A stretch of DNA of 41,435 nucleotides from an uncultured Sphingomonadales bacterium. GTDB lineage: Bacteria; Pseudomonadota; Alphaproteobacteria; Sphingomonadales; Sphingomonadaceae. Below are positions 30,326-37,836 of this stretch, piece by piece. The stretch is taken from contig CALCBC010000125.1 of NCBI GenBank assembly GCA_937898525.1, forward strand, positions 1-41,435. The letters run 5' to 3'. Under the pieces are notes generated by a model. That model was given only the letters and a program-made list of their open reading frames with translations. It had not been told where the DNA came from and did no database searches. The position numbers and the translations under genes were made by a program. The stretch's first letter is position 1; every line of letters begins with the position of its first letter.

Positions 30326-31129
30326 TTACGAGGCGCTCGCGTCGGGCGCGTGCCGCTGCATCAGCTGGTAGGCGCGCTCGTACCACTCGCTGCCCGGATA
30401 GTTTGCGCCGAGCACGGCCGCGTACTTCTTCGCCTCGCTGGGGATACCGAGCGCCAGGCTGGTTTCGGTCAGCCGGTACAACGCTTCGGCCGTGTGGCTC
30501 GTGGTCTGGTAGTTGTCGATCACGTTCTGGAAACGGATCTGGGCCGCGAGCCAGCTGCGGCTGCGCTCGTAGAATCGGCCGATCTCCATTTCCTTGCCGG
30601 CAAGGTGATCGTTGACGAGGTCGATCTTGACCCGCGCATCGGCCGCGTATTCGCTGTCCGGATAGCGCCGGTTGACGTCGTTGAGGGCGTCGAGCGCCTG
30701 CCGGGTGATCTGCTGGTCGCGATCGACGTCGTTGATCTGCTCGTAATAGCTGAGCGCGATCAGATAATAGGCGTAGGGTGCGTCCTTGTTGCCGGGATGG
30801 ATCTGCAGGAAACGCCGCGCCGATTCGATCGCCTTGTTGTAGTCCTTGCCGACGTAATAGCTGAAAGCGCTCATCAGCTGCGCGCGCCGCGCCCAGGGCG
30901 AATAGGGATGCTGCCGCTCGACCTCGTCGAACAGCGCGGCGGCGATCCTGACGTCGCCGCGGTCGAGCCGCTGCTTGGCTGCCGAGTAGAGCGACTCCGC
31001 GTCGCGCGCGACATAGCCAGTCTCCGACCGCCCCCCGCCTAGGCCCAGCGTCGAGCAGCCGGAGATGAGCGGGAGCGTGGCCGCAACGGCGGCGAGAGCG
31101 GCGATCCTCAGCGGTGAGCGAGCGGTCAT
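30326..31129 (-). CDS. bamD: Outer membrane protein assembly factor BamD
   Basis: A 267-residue lipoprotein with lipobox LISGC (Cys25). TPR-type repeats follow: ESLYSAAKQRLDRGDVRIAAALFDEVERQHPYSPWARRAQL, then YYVGKDYNKAIESARRFLQIHPGNKDAPYA and RFQNVIDNYQTTSHTAEALYRLTETSLALG. BamD is the essential lipoprotein of the BAM complex that folds beta-barrel proteins into the outer membrane. Length and motifs are normal. In many alphaproteobacteria bamD precedes recN; here a PilZ gene on the opposite strand lies between them. Confidence 0.95.
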   Translation of the reverse strand: MTARSPLRIAALAAVAATLPLISGCSTLGLGGGRSETGYVARDAESLYSAAKQRLDRGDVRIAAALFDEVERQHPYSPWARRAQLMSAFSYYVGKDYNKAIESARRFLQIHPGNKDAPYAYYLIALSYYEQINDVDRDQQITRQALDALNDVNRRYPDSEYAADARVKIDLVNDHLAGKEMEIGRFYERSRSWLAAQIRFQNVIDNYQTTSHTAEALYRLTETSLALGIPSEAKKYAAVLGANYPGSEWYERAYQLMQRHAPDASAS

Positions 31130-31315
31130 GCGCCGCCTATAGCCAGCGTCGGACTGAACGCCAAGTGAAGTGCACGGGACCCGCCCGCCCCCGGGAAAAC
31201 TTCACGCCGCTTGCGGTATCTCGACCCGGCCGTGTCCTGACCTTTTCGGCCCGCGCTCGTCAGTCGCCGCCAGCCCAGGCTCATTTCCGGCAGGCGCCGA
31301 GTGCGGCGGGCGCGG

Positions 31316-31681
31316 TCAGCCCTTCTTCGGCAGGACGTCCAGCACGGCCTCAGGCGGGCGCCCGAGCCGCACGCCCTTGTCGCTTACCACGATCGGCCGT
31401 TCGATCAGGATCGGGTTTGCGGCCATCGCGTCCAGCAGTGCGTCGTCTCCCACGGACGGATCGCGCAGGCCGAGCTCGCCGGCGACGTCTTCCCTTGATC
31501 GCAGGATGTCGCGCGGCCTGATGCCCATTCGCCGGACGAGGTCCGCGAGTTCCTCGCGGCTCGGCGGGGTCTTCAGGTATTCGACCACCCGCGGTTCGAT
31601 CCCCGCAGAGCGGATCAGCTCGAGCGTCTGGCGCGACTTGCTGCAGCGGGGATTGTGATAGATCGTGACCGTCTCGCCCAC
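31316..31681 (-). CDS. ArsC-family arsenate reductase (glutaredoxin type)
   Basis: A 121-residue protein with the ArsC opening TVTIYHNPRCSKSRQTLEL, whose catalytic cysteine is Cys13. LKTPPSREELADLVRRMG and NPILIERPIVVSDKGVRLGRP follow, the latter holding the conserved Arg residues. It reduces arsenate with glutathione/glutaredoxin, or is one of the housekeeping ArsC-like proteins (YfgD/Spx-type). No other ars gene is near. The GTG at 31681 is the start that matches the family N-terminus, 4 bp after the stop of the upstream oxidoreductase gene. Confidence 0.88.
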   Translation of the reverse strand: MGETVTIYHNPRCSKSRQTLELIRSAGIEPRVVEYLKTPPSREELADLVRRMGIRPRDILRSREDVAGELGLRDPSVGDDALLDAMAANPILIERPIVVSDKGVRLGRPPEAVLDVLPKKG

Positions 31682-31685
31682 GTTG

Positions 31686-32600
31686 CTACTCCCAGAACGC
31701 CACCGACCTGACCTCGATGCTCTCGCGCACGTTGGCGTCGGGAAAACTCGGGTCGTGGAATGCCGTGTGCGGGCAGCGCCAGGTGACCGAGTGGTCGCTG
31801 TCGTGGAACTTGAACAGCAGCGCGTCGTCACGGATCATGTTGGCGAAGTACCACCAGCGCATGCTCGGGTGGTAGCAGGGGATCGTCGCCGCCATCATCG
31901 CTTCTTCGCCCTCGACCGGCGCGGTCAGCGCGTCGCCTTCGGGGAACTCGTCGACGACGAACAGCGTGTTCGACTTCTCCTCCCCGGCGAAGCTCGTGCG
32001 CCCGTCGCACAGCGCGAGCGGCACGTCCTGTGGCGGCGCGCTGAACGTGCGCCAGTAGCTGGTGATCAGGAAACGCTTGAACCCCCGACCATCGGGGAAG
32101 TGCTTCCGGTAGGTGAACTCGGCCATGCGCTGCGCGGTCGGCGTGTTGAGGTCGATGTGTGCCTCGCCGGCGGGCGGCTGGATGCCGCCGGTGTGCTGGT
32201 AGTTCTCGGCCTTGGCCCTGGCCCGCTCGCTGAGGTCGGCCGAGGTGCGGATCATCCATCCGCGCGCGACGACCTTGTCGGCACCGGTCAGCTGGCGGAC
32301 GTGCTCCTCGACCTCGCGCTCGTAGATCGCGTCGACTTCGGCCTTGTCGTGGAAGTCCTTCACCGCGGTCGGCTGGCGGGCGATGCGAAAGCCGTGCACG
32401 TCGAGCTCGAAATGGTCGCGGATAGGCATCGCGTCGCGCACGATCACGCGGTGGTCGGAATAGGTCCCGGTGTTGATCTCGGCCCCCGCGCGCACATAGC
32501 GCCGGGTGACGAAGTCGCCCGGATCGACGAACCGGATCATCGCCTCCACTTCTCGTGCAGTGTCCTCGATGTCCGCAGTGCGCGGCGCGGCCGTGGCCAT
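31686..32600 (-). CDS. CmcJ/NvfI-family oxidoreductase
   Basis: A 304-residue protein resembling the CmcJ/NvfI (GA4-desaturase-like) family of predicted Fe(II)/2-oxoglutarate-type oxidoreductases: YSDHRVIVRDAMPIRDHFELDVHGF, then YWRTFSAPPQDVPLALCDGRT, HDSDHSVTWRCPHTAFHDP and the closing RESIEVRSVAF. The His/Asp-rich segments may bind metal. Characterised relatives act in cephamycin and fungal secondary metabolism; most bacterial ones have no known substrate. Of two nearby ATGs, the one at 32600 has GGGAG at good spacing. It is divergent from a methyltransferase gene and abuts the ArsC-like gene. Confidence 0.75.
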   Translation of the reverse strand: MATAAPRTADIEDTAREVEAMIRFVDPGDFVTRRYVRAGAEINTGTYSDHRVIVRDAMPIRDHFELDVHGFRIARQPTAVKDFHDKAEVDAIYEREVEEHVRQLTGADKVVARGWMIRTSADLSERARAKAENYQHTGGIQPPAGEAHIDLNTPTAQRMAEFTYRKHFPDGRGFKRFLITSYWRTFSAPPQDVPLALCDGRTSFAGEEKSNTLFVVDEFPEGDALTAPVEGEEAMMAATIPCYHPSMRWWYFANMIRDDALLFKFHDSDHSVTWRCPHTAFHDPSFPDANVRESIEVRSVAFWE

Positions 32601-32718
32601 TGGCATGCTCCCGAAGATGATTCTATCGTTCGTTACTATTGTGCCACGAGCGCCGGGGCTGGCCAAGTCCGCACCCGCCGTTATGGATCGGACAAAATCG
32701 CCCAGGGAGAGAGGGATC

Positions 32719-33741
32719 ATGAGCCACCTGCCGCCGACGACCGACGACCGCCTGATCTGGGACATGTGGGAATCGCAGTTCCGCCTGCCGGCGGCGACGG
32801 TGGCCGACGAGCTCGGCCTGTTCCGCGCGGTATCCGACGCGGCGTTGACCACGGGCGAGCTCGCTCTGAAGCTCGAGGTCGACGAGCATGCGCTGGCAAT
32901 CCTGCTGGCCGCCCTCGCCTCCTCTGGCCTGATCGAGAAGCGCGAGGGCCGCTGGCGCGCGCTGCCGCCGACGCGGACCTGGCTCCACCCTGACGGCGAA
33001 GGTTACTGGGGCGGGTTCCTGCTCGGCTATCGCGAGCGGGTCCCGCTGCACAAGCAGCTGCTCGAGGCCGTGCGCACCGGGCGCCGGCCCGAGAGCTTCA
33101 ATTCGGGTGCTCCCGAGTGGGAACGCGGCGAGATGAGCGCCGAGGCGGCGCAGCGCATCGCCTGGTTCATGCATGCGCATTCGATGGCCCCGGCTCGCGG
33201 CGCGGCGGCGCAGGCGGTATTCGGCGAGGTGCGACACCTGATGGACGTCGGCTGCGGCTCTGGCGTCTACGGCATCGAGATCGCCAGGGCCCATCCCGGT
33301 CTCCAGGTCACGCTGATGGATCTCGCAGCGATGGCCGCCGAAGCCGCCGGCTACGTCGAGCGAGCAGGGATGAGCGATCGCGTCGCTACCCATGCGTGCA
33401 ACATGTTCACCGAGGAATGGCCGACCGGCGCCGACGCGCACTTCTTCGCCAACGTGTTCCACGACTGGTCGTTCGAGACCAACAGGTTGCTTGCCAAGAA
33501 GAGCTTCGATGCGTTGCCTTCGGGCGGGAGGATCTTCCTCTCGGAAATCCTGATGGACGACGACGGCACCGGGCCGTGGCACGCCGCCGCGTTCAGCCTG
33601 CTCATGCTGATCGGTACGCTCGGCAAGCAATATTCGCTGCCCGAGTTCCGCGAGATTCTCGAAAGTGCAGGGTTTACCGACGTGCAGGCGGTCAGAACCG
33701 GGGGCGGCTATTATTCGCTGGTCAGCGCGGTGAAACCCTGA
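32719..33741 (+). CDS. O-methyltransferase-like SAM-dependent methyltransferase
   Basis: A 340-residue protein with an N-terminal dimerisation/winged-helix domain (about 10-90: VADELGLFRAVSDAALTTGELA, LLAALASSGLIEKREGRW). A Rossmann methyltransferase domain follows, with motif I LMDVGCGSGVYGIEIAR (about 174-190), HFFANVFHDWSFETNRLL and SGGRIFLSEILMDDDG. This is the layout of plant and bacterial family 2 O-methyltransferases (acetylserotonin/hydroxyindole type), acting on small-molecule hydroxyl groups. The substrate is unknown. Start ATG 32719 follows GGGAGAGAGGG. The 118 bp between this gene and the divergent CmcJ-like gene hold an AT-richer patch (CTATCGTTCGTTACTATTG) that may contain the promoters. 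Confidence 0.83.
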   Translation: MSHLPPTTDDRLIWDMWESQFRLPAATVADELGLFRAVSDAALTTGELALKLEVDEHALAILLAALASSGLIEKREGRWRALPPTRTWLHPDGEGYWGGFLLGYRERVPLHKQLLEAVRTGRRPESFNSGAPEWERGEMSAEAAQRIAWFMHAHSMAPARGAAAQAVFGEVRHLMDVGCGSGVYGIEIARAHPGLQVTLMDLAAMAAEAAGYVERAGMSDRVATHACNMFTEEWPTGADAHFFANVFHDWSFETNRLLAKKSFDALPSGGRIFLSEILMDDDGTGPWHAAAFSLLMLIGTLGKQYSLPEFREILESAGFTDVQAVRTGGGYYSLVSAVKP

Positions 33742-33829
33742 CCGCCCGTGACCGCGGTTAACCGTGCCCGGTCAGGCGGAGCTAACGGTCCGGCGCCCAT
33801 CCCGGGCGAGAACACCGGGGGGAACAGAG

Positions 33830-33997
33830 ATGATGATGGACCTGCTGAGGGACGAGGACGGTGCGACCGCGATTGAGTACGGCCTGATCGCGGCGTTGAT
33901 CTCGATCGCGATGATCGCGGCTTTCATTTCGCTGGGGCTCAACCTCAGCGACATCTTCAATACCGCGGCCGAGGCGATGCGCGGCGGATCGCCCTAG
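33830..33997 (+). CDS. Orphan Flp-family (type IVb) pilin
   Basis: A 55-residue prepilin. The leader MMMDLLRDEDG is followed by the conserved ATAIEYGLIAALISIAMIAAF; cleavage by a prepilin peptidase is expected after the Gly. The tail is short (SDIFNTAAEAMRGGSP). Flp pilins form Tad pili for surface attachment, but no cpa/tad assembly gene is in the window. Three ATG codons start it; the first follows GGGGGGAAC. Its stop overlaps the stop of the convergent histidine kinase gene (shared CTAG). Confidence 0.9.
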   Translation: MMMDLLRDEDGATAIEYGLIAALISIAMIAAFISLGLNLSDIFNTAAEAMRGGSP

Positions 33998-34983
33998 GAC
34001 GATCCGACGGCGCCCTCGATCGCGATTTCGCAGCGCACGCCTTCAGGACGGTATTCGAGTCCGACGGACGCAAGGCCGTTCTGCGCCCGCAGCAGCTGGC
34101 TGCCTATGCCGGAGCGCGTCGGGAGCGAGACGGGCGGCCCACCGCTTTCGGTCCATACGAGTCGCAACAGGTCGCTGCCGGGTTCGAGCGTCCAGATGAT
34201 CCTCACACGCCCGTCGGGCACCGACAGAGCGCCGTACTTGACCGCGTTCGTCGACAGCTCGTGAAGCGCAAGACTCAGCGGCACGCATGATTCGCGGGGA
34301 AGCCTGCAAGGCGGTCCCTCGACGAGGAAATTGCTCCCCGCGCTGAACGGCTCGATGGCTGCTTTGACCAGACGGGCGACTTCGCACGGCGCGCTCTCCC
34401 CGGCGCCGAGTAATTCGGTCGCGCGCTCGAGCGCCTGCACGCGCCCGGTCAGCGCCGGGACGAAGCTTTCTGGGTCGCTGTGCCGCGCGGTCAGCACCGC
34501 CATCGCGTTGACCGTGGCGAGCATGTTCTTGACCCGGTGCAGCAGCTCACGATTGAGCGCCTCCTCGCGCGCCATGGCGGCGTCCGCCTCGCGCACCGTG
34601 CGACGGGCAATCTCGCCGATGCCGATGAGCGCTGCGCACGAGAGCACGAACAGCGCGGCGAGCACCGTATCGCGCCCGCCCGAGAAGAGCTGGAGGGGGG
34701 CCGTGCTCAGGAGACGGTTGGCCGCAACGCCGGACGCCAGCGCCACGGCCGTTCCCCAGCGCCATCCGAGGAACAGCGAGACCAGCGTCAAGGCGGGGAA
34801 GTAGGTCAGGAAGGGGATCCCGGCGCCGCCGCGGTCGATCAGCCAGCGAACCCCGGTCGCCACGCCAACCGCGAGCACGCTCCAGCCGAACGCCTGCCAG
34901 GCGGGCACGTCCGCCAGCATCGCCCGCCTGATGGCCGGGAAGCGTTTCACGATGGCCCCTCGCATCCTTAACCCGTTCATCAT
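33994..34983 (-). CDS. Membrane-anchored HWE-type sensor histidine kinase
   Basis: A 329-residue protein. The N-terminal ~125 residues hold about four membrane spans with DUF4118-like wording (GIPFLTYFPALTLVSLFLGWRWG). The kinase core has the phospho-acceptor in ELLHRVKNMLATVNAMA (His149), the N-box in SLALHELSTNAVKYGAL (about 238-253) and the HWE-defining WTESGGP (Trp277, Glu279). HWE kinases in alphaproteobacteria often feed the general stress response or light signalling. No response regulator is adjacent. Start uncertain: 34983 is the first ATG; in-frame codons a few residues later are possible. Confidence 0.88.
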   Translation of the reverse strand: MMNGLRMRGAIVKRFPAIRRAMLADVPAWQAFGWSVLAVGVATGVRWLIDRGGAGIPFLTYFPALTLVSLFLGWRWGTAVALASGVAANRLLSTAPLQLFSGGRDTVLAALFVLSCAALIGIGEIARRTVREADAAMAREEALNRELLHRVKNMLATVNAMAVLTARHSDPESFVPALTGRVQALERATELLGAGESAPCEVARLVKAAIEPFSAGSNFLVEGPPCRLPRESCVPLSLALHELSTNAVKYGALSVPDGRVRIIWTLEPGSDLLRLVWTESGGPPVSLPTRSGIGSQLLRAQNGLASVGLEYRPEGVRCEIAIEGAVGSS

Positions 34984-35193
34984 GCCTGAGTTTTCGGGGC
35001 CCCACCATCGGCAATCACCCTAGGTGCGACGAGCCGAGCCGGATCACTGCTTCGCCACTACCGCAAACGCTGCGATTCTCCCTTCGCCGGCGCCGCGGCG
35101 GGTGACGTGTCGCCGCTTCACGGTGGACATTGTCAAACTGCCGCGTCAGACTGGCCGCGAAGCAGCACACCAACATCATACCGGGAGACCCCT

Positions 35194-35838
35194 ATGCGCA
35201 AACTGACGCTTTCCATCGCCGCGGCCGGACTGGCGGTGCTCGCCGTGGGATCGCTCCACGCCCAGGGCGGCCCCTCGGGACCTCCCGGAGCTGCCGATGC
35301 CAGCCGCGTGACCGCCGGCACCTACAAGACCGATCCGGCCCACTCGCTCGTCGGCTGGCGGGTCAACCACTTCGGCTTCAACGACTATTTCGGGATTTTC
35401 GGCGACGTCGAGGGAACCCTGACTCTCGACCCGGCCAACCTCTCGTCCGCCAAGGTTGACGTGACCATCCCGATCGCCAAGGTCGTGACGGCGAGCGCCG
35501 GCCTGACCGAACACCTGACCCGCGCGGGCCAGGACGGTCGTCCGGCCGACTTCTTCGGTCCGGATCCCGCGCCTGCGCGGTTCGTCTCCACCTCGGTCGC
35601 CGTCGACGGCGACGAGGCGAAGATCACCGGCGACCTCACGCTCAACGGCGTCACCAAGCCGGTCACGATCGACGCCAAGTTCGTCGGCGCGGGCACCAAT
35701 CCGTTCAACCAGCGCGCGACCGTCGGCTTCGAGGGCGAAACGACGATCAAGCGCTCCGAATGGAACCTCGGTGGCTTCATTCCGATGGTCGGGGACGAGG
35801 TCGAGCTCGACATCACCGTCGCATTCGAGAAGCAGTGA
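35194..35838 (+). CDS. YceI-family periplasmic lipid-binding protein
   Basis: A 214-residue protein with a signal peptide (LSIAAAGLAVLAVGSLHAQ). The YceI lipocalin-like barrel follows: YKTDPAHSLVGWRVNHFGF, then FGDVEGTLTLDPANLSSAKV, ITGDLTLNGVTKPVTIDAKF and GFEGETTIKRSEWNLGGFIP. YceI proteins bind isoprenoid-type lipids such as polyprenyl chains; the physiological role is generally unclear. Start ATG follows GGGAGACC. The 210 bp upstream contain no gene. A strong hairpin follows the stop. Confidence 0.92.
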   Translation: MRKLTLSIAAAGLAVLAVGSLHAQGGPSGPPGAADASRVTAGTYKTDPAHSLVGWRVNHFGFNDYFGIFGDVEGTLTLDPANLSSAKVDVTIPIAKVVTASAGLTEHLTRAGQDGRPADFFGPDPAPARFVSTSVAVDGDEAKITGDLTLNGVTKPVTIDAKFVGAGTNPFNQRATVGFEGETTIKRSEWNLGGFIPMVGDEVELDITVAFEKQ

Positions 35839-35848
35839 GCCGGATCGA

Positions 35849-35887
35849 CGTCCGGCCGGTTCCCGGCTCTTCCGGGCCGGCCGGACG
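35849..35887. terminator. Long hairpin after the YceI gene
   Basis: CGTCCGGCCGG / CCGGCCGGACG (11 bp, perfect), with an inner CCCGG / CCGGG extension, starts 11 bp after the YceI stop. No T-run follows on the plus strand, so it may terminate poorly by itself, but it separates yceI from the leuA leader. Confidence 0.6.
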
Positions 35888-35931
35888 CCTCCGCTAGACA
35901 ATTGGCAACCATTCGCCCATATCGTGGCCGC

Positions 35932-35979
35932 ATGACCTGCCGCGCGCTCCTGCCGCTGCTTCGACTTACGCGCCCTTAG
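35932..35979 (+). CDS. leuL: Leucine-rich leader peptide upstream of leuA
   Basis: A 15-codon frame (MTCRALLPLLRLTRP) with five leucine codons in a seven-codon window (ALLPLLRL), using four different Leu codon sites of CTC, CTG, CTG, CTT and CTT. It ends 115 bp before leuA. Leucine-rich leader peptides controlling leuA by ribosome-mediated attenuation are established in proteobacteria. The stop codon lies inside the first arm of an 11-bp hairpin (separate entry). Recognition rests on sequence and position; no Shine-Dalgarno is strong (GTGGCCGC before the ATG). Confidence 0.72.
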   Translation: MTCRALLPLLRLTRP

Positions 35980-36060
35980 GCGCGTCGATTGGCCTGCGCG
36001 TGGCGCGGCACCCGCCTAAGGGCCCACTGAACCCCAAGTCGAAAACGTGCCGCGGCCCTT
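35960..36060 (+). promoter_or_regulatory. Attenuator-like competing RNA structures before leuA
   Basis: Segment A, GCCCTTAGGCG (35972-35982, covering the leader stop), pairs perfectly with B, CGCCTAAGGGC (36013-36023). B also pairs with C, GGCCCTT (36054-36060), through AAGGGCC (36018-36024), so A:B and B:C exclude each other. An outer stem TTCGACTT (35960-35967) / AAGTCGAA (36036-36043) can enclose A:B. No U-run follows any hairpin, so control may act through translation or Rho and not through a classic terminator. Pairings are seen; the mechanism is inferred. Confidence 0.6.
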
Positions 36061-36094
36061 GCCGCGCGCTTGCGAGGCGATAAGGCGAGTTGCC

Positions 36095-37792
36095 ATGACC
36101 ATGCTCAAGGAACCGGGCCGCAAGTACAGGCCCTTCCCCCCAATCGACCTGCCCGACCGACAATGGCCGAGCCGGACCATCACCGCGCCCCCGCGCTGGC
36201 TGTCCACCGATCTCAGGGACGGCAACCAGGCGATCGTCGACCCGATGGATGCGGTGAAGAAGCATCGGTTCTTCGACCTCCTGGTCCAGATCGGCGTCAA
36301 GGAAATCGAGATCGGCTTCCCAGCCGCCGGGCAGACCGAATTCGACTTCATCCAGGACCTGGTCCGCTCGGGCAAGATTCCCGACCACGTCATCGTCCAG
36401 GTGCTGACCCAGGCACGCAAGGACCTGATCGAGCGCTCGTTCGAAAGCCTCGAGGGAGCCCGCGCCGCGATCGTGCACGTCTACAACGCGCTGAGCCCCG
36501 CGTGGCGCGAGATCGTGTTCCGGATGAGCCGCGACGAGGTGAAGCAGATCGCGATCAACGCGGCCAAACTGCTGCGCGACGAGGCGGCGAAGCGGCCCGA
36601 CACCGACTGGCACTTCGAGTACTCGCCCGAGACCTTTTCGACCACCGAGCTCGATTTCAGCCTCGAGGTCTGCGAGGCGGTGATGGACATCCTGCAGCCG
36701 ACGAAGGAGCGGCCGCTGATCCTCAACCTGCCAGCCACGGTCGAGGCGGCGACGCCGAACGTCTACGCCGACCAGATCGAGTATTTCTGTCGCAACCTGC
36801 CGAACCGCGAGGCGGCCTGCATCAGCCTGCACACGCACAACGACCGCGGCACCGGCGTGGCCGCGGCCGAGCTCGGGCTGATGGCCGGCGCCGACCGCGT
36901 CGAGGGCTGCCTGTTTGGCAACGGCGAGCGCACCGGCAACTGCTGCCTAGTGACGGTCGCGCTCAACATGTACACTCAGGGCATCGACCCGGGGCTCGAC
37001 TTCTCCGACATCGACCGCATCATCGAGACCGTCGAGTACTGCAACCAGATCCCCGTGCATCCGCGCCATCCCTACGGCGGCGAGCTGGTGTTCACGGCGT
37101 TCTCCGGCAGCCACCAGGATGCGATCAAGAAGGGCTTCGAAGCCCATGCGCAGCAGAACGACGAGCGCTGGCGCGTGCCGTACCTGCCGATCGACCCGGC
37201 CGACCTGGGACGCACTTACGAGGCAGTGATCCGCGTCAACTCGCAGAGCGGCAAGGGCGGCTTCGCCTGGGTGCTCGAGCAGAGCCAGGGGCTCAAGCTG
37301 CCGAAGAAGCTGCAGGTCGACTTCTCGCGTCACGTGCAGCGTGTCGCCGACGAGCTCGGCCGCGAGCTCGATGCCGACGACATCTGGGAGACCTTCCGCG
37401 AGGCCTACTACCTCGGCGAGGAAGGCTCGACTTTCGAGCTAGTCGATTACGAGGAAACCCGCGCGAGCGACGGCACCCGACTGTTCGCCGGGACGATTTC
37501 CGTCGGCGGCAAGCACCAGCAGGTCAGCGGCCGCGGCAAGGGCCTGGTCTCCTCGGTGCTGGCGACGCTCAGGCAGACGTTCAAGCTCGAGATCGAGGTC
37601 GCCGACTATTTCGAGCACGCCCTCGGCAAGGGCGCTGACGCTCGCGCGGCGGCCTACCTCGAATGCGTGCTGCCCGACGGCCGTACGATCTGGGGCGTGG
37701 GTATCGACGAGGACGTCGCCACGGCCAGCGTCCGGGCGATCCTCAGCGCGGCCAACGCAGCGGTGGCCACGGCGCAGCTGTCGACGAGATGA
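36095..37792 (+). CDS. leuA: 2-isopropylmalate synthase
   Basis: A 565-residue LeuA of the longer (yeast/actinobacterial-type) form. The catalytic TIM barrel has STDLRDGNQAI (Arg41, Asp42 region), EIEIGFPAAGQTEFDF and the metal-binding HTHNDRGTGVAAAE. The C-terminal regulatory domain (leucine feedback) spans about residues 440-565, with GTISVGGKHQQVSGRGKGLV and VRAILSAANAAV. It condenses acetyl-CoA with 2-oxoisovalerate, the first committed step of leucine synthesis. The ATG at 36095 has a weak Shine-Dalgarno (AAGGCGAG). A leader peptide and competing hairpins precede it. No other leu gene follows; recJ starts 44 bp downstream. Confidence 0.96.
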   Translation: MTMLKEPGRKYRPFPPIDLPDRQWPSRTITAPPRWLSTDLRDGNQAIVDPMDAVKKHRFFDLLVQIGVKEIEIGFPAAGQTEFDFIQDLVRSGKIPDHVIVQVLTQARKDLIERSFESLEGARAAIVHVYNALSPAWREIVFRMSRDEVKQIAINAAKLLRDEAAKRPDTDWHFEYSPETFSTTELDFSLEVCEAVMDILQPTKERPLILNLPATVEAATPNVYADQIEYFCRNLPNREAACISLHTHNDRGTGVAAAELGLMAGADRVEGCLFGNGERTGNCCLVTVALNMYTQGIDPGLDFSDIDRIIETVEYCNQIPVHPRHPYGGELVFTAFSGSHQDAIKKGFEAHAQQNDERWRVPYLPIDPADLGRTYEAVIRVNSQSGKGGFAWVLEQSQGLKLPKKLQVDFSRHVQRVADELGRELDADDIWETFREAYYLGEEGSTFELVDYEETRASDGTRLFAGTISVGGKHQQVSGRGKGLVSSVLATLRQTFKLEIEVADYFEHALGKGADARAAAYLECVLPDGRTIWGVGIDEDVATASVRAILSAANAAVATAQLSTR

Positions 37793-37836
37793 CCGCGCGG
37801 CTTTGCACCCGTGCAGGGCTCCGCTAGGTCCGGCGC

